Notes under the pieces: model-generated | What the model was told of the DNA's origin: nothing | Database searches by the model: none | The model's input: only the letters and a program-made list of their open reading frames with translations | Made by a program: the position numbers and the translations under genes | Part shown: piece by piece, positions 44,801-56,000 of the stretch | Numbering within the stretch: the stretch's first letter is position 1 | Layout: every line of letters starts with the position of its first letter | DNA from: Cladocopium goreaui | Lineage: Eukaryota > Sar > Dinophyceae > Suessiales > Symbiodiniaceae | Direction of reading: 5' to 3' | Length of the DNA: 64,000 nt | Assembly (NCBI GenBank): GCA_947184155.2 | Contig: CAMXCT020006632.1 | Location: 191,001-255,000 of the forward strand

Positions 44801-46389
44801 TTTCCAAAAAGGCCTGGTCAGATTCCTGTCGGAATCCTCGGTGGTTGCTTGAAAAAAGCACCCCGAACCCGAGGAAAATGCGAATGATGGGGAACCTTGG
44901 TGGCTCCTACGCCGATTCTAAGCTAGCGCAGGTGCAAAGAGCTCCATGAGAAAAGACAGCAGAAGGATGCACAATGAAGTTTCAAAACGTTTCAGAAGGT
45001 ATGGGTTGTAGAAAGTAATATTTTTTGGAAAAGGCTGGAAACATGACGAGGTGAAAAGAACAGAAATCATATGAAATCATGTTCATGGCTGGCAATTCGC
45101 CTTTTACAACTGGATCTCAATGGCACCAACGCTCTGACCACAACGTTTAGCCGCTTTAGCCACCATCTAATGCAACAGCTGCCAGCATTTCTTTTGCTTG
45201 CAGGTGCTGTTTACACTCGCCTTAGCAAGACGTTTGGCTCCAAACGTGGCGGGCTTATGATCGAAGGACATTTACTTGGCAACTGGAAGTGATCCATCAA
45301 TTGAAGCAATGTGGGCTCTTGAGACTGTGGTTCAGCGTTTGTGGCTCCAAGCGAAATTCTAAAAGCGGTAACACGTCGATACAGAGAATCAACATGATAC
45401 CACAATCAGCCAAACTCATCACTTTGGTGCAGACGTAAATGCTCAGGTTGTCACCCACAGCTTGCACCCTGCAATTGTTCCGCAGTTGCCTTAAACTCTT
45501 AAACTGTGGATGTTGGAATTACAGTTGCTTGTGTTTTCAACTCGAGTGTATTTGATGCTGATGTAACACGCAGGAAGCTGAAGTAACATGCAGTAACATC
45601 CGTTAAGGACTGGTTTGCTTCCTCATGAATCCTTTGGAGGGCTGGAGAGGTGCCTAAGCCTACTCAGCCCACATCATGTCACGGGTTGGGAAGGCTCGGT
45701 GGTACGCATCCGGGCTTGTTGCCGGGCTTCAGGTACTTGCATGCCTACATCATGACGCCTGTTGCCAGATGGGTTGGCTTCATGCAGTCAGAGGACACTC
45801 TTCAAGACTCTTCAAGATCTTCAAGATCTTCAAGATATGTCCAATATTTCAAGATCGACTGTCAGAGTTGTCAGACATGGGTGCCTTTCAACGTGCACTG
45901 CGAGGAGGATGGTCCAAAGACTCAAATCCATGTGTCTACACATCCTTCCGTGCAGGATGGGCACCGCTGAGCTGAGTTGTACTTTCTAGCATTTCTATCC
46001 GCATCCTTGCTGTTCAAGTTTACGATGTGCTACAAGAGAGCAATGTTTGACCAATCTCGCCATCTTGCTCTGCTCAGGCGGCATCAGGACGCTATTACTC
46101 AGCACTGTCACCTCCTTTGGTGAATTGCGGCATGCAGGCCGGTCTAAAATCAGAAGATTTTTCGCCGATATCAGCAGTTGCCATGCTGCTGTTGAGACGG
46201 TCGGACAATTTCAGGAATGGTTTCAGTTTTTCTACCCTTTCAGTCTCCGTCACACGTAGAAATCATCCATTTGGTGCGAAAACAAGCAGCACAAGCCACA
46301 ACTCCAGGCGGAAGACTGTGGAGTGGCGAGCGTTTCAGCCACTGCTTCCAACCGCCTCTTGCAAGAGGACAGTCTATACGTATGTATAC

Positions 46390-46424
<35 letters not shown>

Positions 46425-46670
46425 TATAGAGTCATACAGATCATATATCAAACTAGTATTTAATTTCTTTTGAAGAACAAGCATGTAAGTGTGTGTGTGG
46501 CCCCTCATCAACACATTATTCAATTGATGCATGCACTGTGATGCAATCAGAATAACTAGCGTTGATGGCCTTCTTTCGCTGGCATTTGTGTAGAGAGATT
46601 GAGCCAGGAACTCTTTGAAGCATCGTGTGAACTACTTGGCTTGACAGACGGTCTTTGCAGCGAAGCATGA
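41873..46670 (+). CDS. Short-chain dehydrogenase/reductase gene A (about 20 small exons)
   Basis: NAD(P)-dependent oxidoreductase of the classical SDR fold, retinol-dehydrogenase-like; substrate unknown. Tentative first exons start at 41873 (ATG) and 42059. Firm exons: 42833-42949, 43230-43265, 43509-43556, 43750-43821, 43898-43954, 44156-44179, 44303-44319, 44446-44529, 44694-44715, 44768-44811, 44874-44931, 45204-45248, 45447-45481, 45733-45793, 45905-45955, 46078-46137, 46308-46367, 46608-46670 (317 residues, no stop or phase error). Visible motifs: VLITGATRGLG (cofactor loop), [22 protein letters not shown] (NAG motif), RIVHVSA (active-site Ser), SYADSKLAQ (YxxxK), SLHPAI, and C-terminal ELFEASCELLGL. 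Acceptors are all AG|G; donors are 11 GC, 4 GA, 2 GT. Exon lengths and phases match gene B, which makes the model robust. Confidence 0.9.
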
Positions 46671-47069
46671 AAGCTGGTGCTTCGCAGATCTTCGTCCGGA
46701 ACCGCTGCTGCAAACGCAGTGGCAGTTAGCTTAGCAGCTTGCGTTGTACCGCGAAAGCACCAATTGATTGAGTTCAAAAGCTCAGCACATGCGCCTCGGC
46801 AGGGGTCCGCAAAGCCAATGCTTGCTGATTCTGGCTCTGTTGCAGCTTGAATCCATCGTAGTTGCTTGAGCCTCGCACATGATCAACCATGCGTTGTAGC
46901 CACAATGTCAAGGCTTTCCAAGGGCTAGATCCACCTATGTTGAAGTATGCAATGGGAGCTGTCTTTTAGCAGGAAAGAAGGCTTTGTCATTTGAAATGTG
47001 CAAAACAAAGCCCGCCTCAGTTTGATAGAATGACGTGTCTGTCATAAGTAGCGTCTCATTGGTGCTGCC
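46671..47069. other. Spacer between SDR genes A and B
   Basis: About 400 bp. Its first part (46671-46750) resembles DNA after the stop of gene B (58766-58830), so the tandem duplication included 3' flanking sequence. Confidence 0.6.
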
Positions 47070-50000
47070 ATGGTGGCATCTTCCAAAACGCCGGCCAATG
47101 GCATGACCACGACCAAAACCATTTTCAGCTGCATGCGCCAGCCCCAGGCTTTGAGACACTGTTTTTTTCAACAAGTCGCTGGTCAACAGATCTTAAGAGT
47201 TTCAAGGTGTGTGCCGTTCCTGGTTGCTGCCATAGCAGCCGCAAGCTCATCAGAGACAGGAGATGACACGAGCATTTCAGAGCCTATTCAAATTCGACAC
47301 CTGACTTGTTTGCCACCATTTTCCACCGTCATTGTGGCTGGCGGTGAACCAGATTGCAACCTCAATCCTGAGGTCGCTTGGCAGGCTGCAAGAACCCCAC
47401 CTTTGGGCGAGCTGGAAGAAGTCGACATGCGAGGGAAGCGGGTGCTCATAACGGGCGCTACTTCTGGCCTTGGTTTGATGCAAGCGAAGGCCAGGGCCCG
47501 ATGACCCGATGTCACACAGCCCCAAGATTTGTTGTTTAAATTGTTGCAACACACCCAAGAAAATGGATGAACATGGCACATGAATATGTACGTGAAGTGA
47601 ACATCCCAACATTTTGAACCCGATCTGTGACAAGATGGCAGCGATGTGTTTTGTTTGCTTACGGAGGGTTGTTCTGTTGTAGAATTTAACTGCGGATTGA
47701 ACTAGTTATAAAACTAGTTGTCAACTGGATTGTTCATTCTCCAAAGCAATTTGGGTCCGAATGATATTCCATGAAAATGTGAGAGGTTGGAAATCATATG
47801 AAATCATCTTTGGGGTGCCTGGACACACTATTTTTTGCTCTTCTGTTTCTTATTGTTTCTTTACTTTCCTGCGAAATTACCATTTGGGTTATCTTGAGGT
47901 TGTTTGACCCACTTGAAAAAGGCTTCCCTCGACATTCCCTTGGCAGTAAGGCAGGGATATTCCATACAGTGCATGGTTGCAAGCCATGTGATTGTTTCTT
48001 CATGCGAGTCTCAACAGTCCCTGAGAATCATGTGATTTATGGGGAACCATGTCCATCATGTCCCAATTCAATCAAGATTATATTCGATCCCGGCCTGGCA
48101 ATTGGGGGATTGGCAGAGTAGGTGCTGGCTGGATGGAATGCAACTTTAATTCTCCCTGCCGTGCCCTGAGTTTGTTGGACATATCAAATACCCATGTTGC
48201 AAACTCCACCTAAGCAGACCTATGTAACCCATTTCGAACAGCCTTAGTAGTATATTACAACATGTTTCAACTCATGCTGCGACTGCTTTGACTGATATGA
48301 TCTGATATGATTTATATTTATAATATATATATATATATATATTGATTTATACAGTCTTATATGGAAATAGCAGTCCTAATAGTCATACAATCTGGCTGGC
48401 CGCAGTGACTGGAGTTTTTCCCTTTGTATATTTTGCTGTTTGGTACATTGCGTTGCTTGTTGTGGGATTTCAGCTTAGGGATTGCAGACAATGTGTCATG
48501 TACAAAAGCACCGACATCCTTCAAGTTTGTGTCTCGTATGTCCACTGATTTGAGGATCCGATAATATCTTCAGGACTCTTCCGTGATGACTTTAGAAGTG
48601 CAAGTTCGGGTCTTTGAGGTGCGCGATATGAAGAAGGGAAAAGCCCTGGAAGTGAGGTTAAAGAAGGCCTTGGTTGGTGTCGACATCCCTGCCAATCTGA
48701 TCCAATTCCCAATTTGCTCACTGTTTTTGCATTTCACCTCGTCAAGATTCAACAGGAGCACCCAAGCGCGCCTCCACCAGTCTCCTGTCTAATAGTCTAG
48801 CGCGGTCTGTCACCGGAAGGAAAGATTTGACATTGCTGTCAGCATGGATATCTTCCAATTTACATAGATTACATAGCTTGTTTGTGTGGCATCATTGACA
48901 TCTTCGACTCAGGTGATTATGGAAATGGATCTTGCGTCTCTGCAAAGCGTCAGAGATTTTACAGAGCAGTACAAAGGGCCACTTGTTGGCCTCTCAGGCA
49001 CTAAAGCCGGTGCATGGCAGGCATCAGTCGCATTCTTGTCCTTTTGGCTTTGAGCTAAGGATGTGTTGGTGCACAACGCAGCTATTTTGGGTACTGAAGA
49101 CACCATCCGTACTCAGGACCTTCAATGCAGTGAAGGGTTGGAGAAATGCTACTGAACAGTGGTTTCCTAACACTGCAAATTGTGATCATGTCAATTCCTA
49201 TCACTGCCAGTTTGGTTAACGCAACGCAATTCAAGCTTTGCACAGACCTTGGTAGTCCTTCTACTACTCGGTTCTTTGCTGACTCTTGCTACAAACACAA
49301 CTGTCCAAGAATATTTGTAGGACGGCTTCGAAGAGTGTTTGCAGGCACGAGAAATCTAGCTTGTCATGCAACGCATGGATCGACATCACCATACCCATGC
49401 AATATAATGCAAGGTAACAATCTACGTCAACTGATGCTAAAGGCAGTTTCTACTTGTCAAACATGTTTGAATGCCTTGATTTGTATTGATTTGTTGTGTA
49501 GGTCAATTACCTTTCAACGCCAGTGCCTAAGATGTTGCCCAAGGGGTGATCCTCAAACTTACTTTGATTGATTTGAAGATTCTGGATTGACTGTTCCTCG
49601 AGAAAGTGGAATGTGATATCAGGATTCAAGAGAAAATTAGAAAAATAGCTGGACAACCGAACCAATGCATAGAGTGCCGATTCCTCAATCAACTACCTTC
49701 AGATATCAGTTTACTGAATTGATATACATTCTAATATAATATATATATATACTGTAGGTACTTTTATTGCAGCTCATCGTATTTGTTGTTTTTTACTTGT
49801 ACTCTATATCGATAAATACATAAGATGAATATGATTTGCCTTCATCATCATATATTGTATACATATATATATATATATGCGCCATATGTACATATGCAAT
49901 CTATATGCCATCATTTGGAGTTTAAGTATTCTGCAATAGCACATATGTATATGTGTATATGTGTGTGTATAATTAGTGTATGTGTATATTTGTATATGTA

Positions 50001-53000
50001 TATATGTTTGTATGTATATTTGTATATATGTATATGTGTATACTACTAGTATATGTGTATATGTGTTTATGTATTATATATATATGAAACGTATATATAT
50101 ATATATTATGTATATGTACATATATATATGTATATACATATGTGTATATATGTATATATATGTATATATATATACACATATATATATACATGTGTATATG
50201 ATGAATCCTGTAGGAGGGTTATGCACGAGCACCCGGCATGCGGAGTTTCGGCTCACAGTGGAAGGGTCGAAGCTGGGCACAGCCTCCTCAGGGAGGTGTG
50301 CCCTTGGAGTGGGGCATGGATGCCCTGAAGCAATATGGGAAGGAGCTGGGTCTGACCGTGGATGAGGTGGACCTGGCCCTTCGACTTGAGAGGCCGGCAA
50401 GTGATGCCTCTTGGGTCACTGCGGCTGATCTGGGCCCTGAGGCCCTGCGCATAGCGGTAGAGACCATGGAGTCTGGCCGCTACGTGGAATATGCCTGCTA
50501 TGATGACCGCGGCAATCCACAAGGAAGGGCCATCATCAAGCTACGAAGCTGGGAGGATCAAGTGCAAGGACTCCTGACAGCTGAGCATGGTGAGGCCTCA
50601 GACGAGTACTACCAATGGTACGCTGACAACACGCTGGCAGCTGGTGCAGTCTACCACATATGCAGTGGTGAGCAAAAGCGCTGCCGAATGAAGCTGGCGA
50701 GGGGTGACAAGCGTGAGATGGTCCATTTGGATCATTGGAGGCTGTTGAGTCCTGCGGCCATGATGAATGCGGCCTACCTGCGCCCGCTGGGTGAGCGGCT
50801 GGGCCGAAAGCAGCTTGAGGCCAAGGCTCAAGCCAAGATGGCAGCACCAGTGGTAGACCCTCCAGGGGGAACCGGCTTGGAAGCTGCAGTGGAAGCCGCT
50901 AGGAAGGCGGTTGAGAGCATTGGACCGGCACAAGGTCAGGCTAGAGAGCGCAGCCCGAGGCGAAGGCACTCTCAGTCACCCAGTGAAAAGAGGGGAAGGA
51001 CGAGGAGTTTGGATGAGCATCTCCGAAAGGGGATTGAGAGGACCAAGGAGCTTGAAAGGTCCAGGTCAAAGAAACGTGGCAGGACAGACAAGACGGACAG
51101 ACGAGAGAGGTCCAGTGACTCCAGTCGGTCCAGTGGGAGCTCGCATTTTCGGAAAACCTCAGCTCGGGGAGGGGACCTTTGGCGAGTTGCCCAAAAGAAG
51201 CCCGGGCACCTGGCGGTCAGATCTCTCAACGAGATGACTCGCTATTTATCAGAGCGGACCGATTGGGCCGAGGACGAGAACGCCTGGAGCGGGCAAAAGG
51301 TGATGGCGTACTTGAATCAGGTCGTCCTTGTGAATCACCAGCCCGCAAAGATAGGAGTCCGGTCCCACAGAGAGCTGGTGACACTAGCCATGGCTCTAGA
51401 CGCCATTCTGGCGGGCCAATTAAAGCAGAGCCTGGATCTGCTCATGCAGCGCTTCAAGGCGGTCGAGGCATCCTTCCAGGAAGGGGGATGGAATACCGCG
51501 AAGCATCTGGAGATCATTCCCCCCTCGGCGGCATCGCTCACGAGGGAGGACGAGCGCCACATGGCCGCCAGGTCAGAACTCCAAGCAGTCAAGCTGAGAG
51601 AGAGTCTGGCAAAGCTGCAAAGACCGAAATAGGGAGTCGGCAGCGGGCTAGACCCGGGGACGGGGAAGTCCGTGAGTCGTCACCCCCACGTCCAAGAAGC
51701 TCCGGCCGAGCGGCGCCCAAGCGCTTGGAGGACCGGCCCAGAGAAGCAAGGGACAAGAGTCCATTTCGAGGAAAGGCGCCGGCAGGATTCCCGACAAGAG
51801 GGCCACCCCTTGACGTCCTTGACGATCGGCCACAAGTCAGATCCCGAAAAAGAAGGGCCGCCTCCGAGCCCAAGGAACTCTACAGGGAGCGAGACAGGAG
51901 GCAATCCAGTGAGCCCCGGAAGAAGAGCAGAAAGGCGAAAGCAGTGGATACAGAAGCAAAAGGAAAGGAGGAAGAACTTCCGAAAAGCCGGAAGGCCAGA
52001 CGCCGACGACGGGAAGAATCGGAGGAATGTGACCTTGACTTGAATGCGGCGGCCAGCTCCCTTTTGAGGGAGTGGCTGTCAGACAATCCCCCCAAAGGGT
52101 TATCCTCCGCTCAGTTGGTGAAACACCTGGCCTTGCAGTTGATGGCAGTTGAAGGCCCCCTGAAGGAATACTTCCTTTGGTCTCTGCAATCCCCGTCACC
52201 GAGAGAGGGGAGGATGCAGAATCTCTTTCCTCTCCCGTTGTGGTATGATGGAAGGGAGGCCTTGAATGAAATTTTAGATGAGATGAAGGTTAAAGATGAG
52301 CCGGGTGACTGGCGAAAGCGAGGGGATACAAAAGGTCGAGCCTCCAAGGTTTTGAGAGGCCAGGGTCTCCGGGCGTGGCATGGCCTTGTTGTCGTGATGC
52401 TGAATTTTATGTATGGTGACAGGGCAGTGGGGACAAGGCCTACGCCCAGTGGTCAGGCCACGGCCCCACAGGAGAGGGCCCTTGAAACCTTGTGGGAGCT
52501 GGTCCGGGTTTTCATTGATGAGAAGGAGGCCAATGGGGTACCGCGGACGTCAATGGAAGACTGGGACGTGGCCATTGACTCACTTAGGGTGAGCTATACC
52601 GGTGAGGTGATTGAAAAGGCGGTCCCCCTCACCCTGAATCAGGTTTTGCCGGGCTTGCCCTCTCCGGAGCATGGTGGCCTGGTAGACATCCTTGCGGTGT
52701 TGCCAGAAGAGCTCCAGGAGACAGTGAAGCACCCGGAGAAACTGGTGCTGAGCCCTCCACAAGGGTTACCACCACGTCCAAAGGTTCATGCATCCAGTGC
52801 AGAGTGGAACAAGATAGCTAAAGCCCTCTACGAGAGAGGTTTGGTTAGGCCAGTCCGCAGGTGCCCTGAAATGGAGGGCGTCAAGCTCCTCAACGGGGCC
52901 TTTGGGGTTCCAAAGCCTGGAAAGGTGACACCAGAGGGGGACCCCGTCCTTCGTTTTATCATAGACCTCCGCAGCACCAATTTCTTCATGGCCCAGATCC

Positions 53001-56000
53001 AGGGCGACACCGGGCTATTGACGGGTGCTGCATCTTTTCAGAGGCTGATCATTGAGGACCAGCATGAGCTTTTGGTTTCTGGCGAAGACCTCACCTCAGC
53101 CTTCTATCTCTTCCGTTTGCCTGAGGCTTGGGCTGACTACATGGTGATAGAAAAGGAGGTGCCACTGGAGGCGCTGGACCTCGAAGGCAGTGGCATGACC
53201 CGTTTAGGGGTATGCGTACTGCCGATGGGCTGGGCCTCAGCAGTTGGCCTCATGCAGGCCGCACACCGGCAGATCGCCCTGAGAAGCAGGGCCCTTGGAG
53301 GCGCTGGTCTGAGCGCCCTGGCCGAAATTTCGAGGGCAGCAGTTTTTCCAGACCTGAGCGAGATGCCGGCTTGGAACATCTACTTGGACGACACGACAGT
53401 GATCGAACAAGTTGAGAAGTGTGTGGTCGCTGAGTTGGAAGGAAAGCCGGCTGAAGAGCAAGAGCAGTTGCGGAAGGCGTATGCCTGGTGGGGCATACCT
53501 GTCAATGCGGAAAAGGCATTGAAGCGGGTGAGAGAAGCTGAACGCCTTGGCTCATTGATAGATGGAAAGAATGGAGTGCTGAGGACCAAGGCAAAGCGGA
53601 GCCTAGATCTGTACGGATTGGGTTCTTGGATCAGATCTCTCAAGAAGGTCCCAAGAAAGGCCTTGCAGGTGTACGCTGGAAAGGCGGTCCACATTCTGCA
53701 GTTTCGGAGATGTTTATTTTCTGTGATGGAGGTGATTTTTGTGGAAATTGCAAGGGGTGCTGAGGAGATTGTGATCAGCGGTGCGCTGCAGCAAGAAATG
53801 CTTTTGCTAGAGGCTATGCTGCCTCTTGCTCAGTTTGACCTGAAGGCGCGGGTGGACCCTGTGGTGACCTGCAGTGATGCCTGTGAGACCGGGGGAGGAA
53901 TGTGCATTTCCTCGAGGCTCACACGGGCTGGGCAAGAGGAAGCCATGCGCCTGGCCGATCATGGGATCCAGACGCCACCCTCGGGGTCACAAGAAGGAAA
54001 GCTGGAAAATCAAAGCTACTTGTCATAGACCGACCAGGACGTTTCCGTCAGGTTTCCAACCTTCACGCGGGCAATTCCGCGCAAGAAACCGCCACCATCA
54101 CCAGCCGGCTTGAGCGGAACTGACGAGGTGGCGAAGCAACGTTGGGTGGAAGACAAGTTCCGCTACCCGCCGTACACCTATGCTGAAGTCTACATGGTGA
54201 AACAAGATGGGATTCTGAGACCGCTGAAAGCCCTTGAAAGGGAGGTCCTCATGGGGTTTCCAAGGGGCTACACGGCAGCTCTGTCAAAGAAAACCCCTCA
54301 AGGGGAAGATGAAGTACAAGCAGCAGAAGATATGCGCTGCGCTGCACTGGGAAATTCGTTTCACACAAACACGGTGGCCAGTCTCATTGACCTGGCGCTT
54401 TTCAAGATGGGTTTGAAACCCTTGATCGGGGCAAAGCAGATCGTGGCTGCATTTGTCCGGTCGGCCCAGCAGCCAGCTGAACCAGAGGCGCCAGTCAAAG
54501 ATGACCTCTCAGACACCGAGCAGGTGGAGAGAGGCCGTGAGGATGATGAAGTGACGGTGGCCGGTGAGTTGGAGATGACCGCCATTCAAGAAGTGTCAGA
54601 ACAATTTCCAACGGATGAAGAATTACTTGAAAAGGAACGGAAGCTGAGTTCCAAGCTGGTGGCAGCTTTTGTCAGAAGACAAGAGTTCCGTGGATCAGAT
54701 GTGCGGCTGGATTTGGGAAGTTTGTTCCGGCCGGATTCCTTCCCCCGCGGAAGCATCGATCCATCAAGATGGCTGTGGCATCCGGCTCAAGCCTACCCCT
54801 TTGAGCGCTCAGAGCACATAAATGTGTTGGAGCTTAGAGCGCTGATCCACTCCTTCGAATGGAGGGTAAGATCAAGCCAGTTTTCTCGTTGCAGGGCACT
54901 ACACCTGACCGACTCCATGGTGGCGTTGGCGGTGGTCGTCAAGGGACGTTCCAGTGCCAAAGTGCTCAATCGACTTCTGCGAAGGTTTGCCGCCCTACAA
55001 CTGGCGGCGGGTATTTACCCCGTCTGTGGCTGGGTTGAATCAGAAGACAACCCAGCAGACGAACCTTCCAGACGCTATGCCTACGAGGGTACTTGAAGGT
55101 CATAGGACCAAAGAGTCGAGAGCACAAGCAAGGAGAGAACTGGGAAAACTTAGCCATCAGGTGTTGGGGCAAAAGACAGAAAGGAGGTACCACGAATGTT
55201 TCACGGCATTTTGCCGGTTTCACCAACTGCAACGCAATTTTGTGTTACCTCAATTTGAGGATTTTGATGAAATGGTTGCTGAGTATGTGGAAGTCCTTTG
55301 GGAATCCGGTGAGGCCAAGTCCTTGGCAAATTACACTTTGGCCGCCATACAACATTTTAAGCCACAGTCAAAGCAACACATCCCATGGAGTTGGAAGCTG
55401 GTAAAGGTATGGAATCAAGTGGAGCTTCCCAACCGTGCCACACCTATGTCACCGCAAATGGTGTTGGCTTTTGCGGGTGTAGGCCTAAAATGGAAACACC
55501 CTAGGTTTGCTTGGCTGGTGATCGTGGCTTTTGCACTCTTCCTGAGGACAGGCGAATTGCTCTCCTTGGGCCCAAAGGACATCACTTTTGGCAACAATAA
55601 AGCTGTTGTCTTTATATCCAGTTCCAAAGGAACCAAGAAGGCGTTCTTACCTCTAGAACGCCTGGAGTTGACAGAGCCGTCAGCCCTGCATGCGCTCAGG
55701 GAACTGATGAAGCTGTCAAAGCAATCACCCGTGTTTTGGGTTGAGTCTAGGAGATCTTTTATGGATACCTGGCACTCAGTGGTTGCTGACCTCGGCCTCC
55801 CAGAAGGGTTTTATAAGCCCTACTCTCTTAGGAGAGGTGGTGCCACCAGTGCATATAAAAATGGTGCATCACTAGATGAGCTGGTGACAAAAGGCCGATG
55901 GCAGCACATCCACACTGCCAGAATTTACCTAGACACTGGCCTACAGGCACTGGCCACTTTACAAATCCCCACAGCCGCCCACCCTCGCATCCAAAGTGCC

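Noticed and set aside
51560..51640. Classical X-XXY-YYZ slippery site for Gag-Pol frameshift in element 2
   Set aside because: No heptamer of that form was seen near the Gag stop, though the Pol frame is in the -1 phase.
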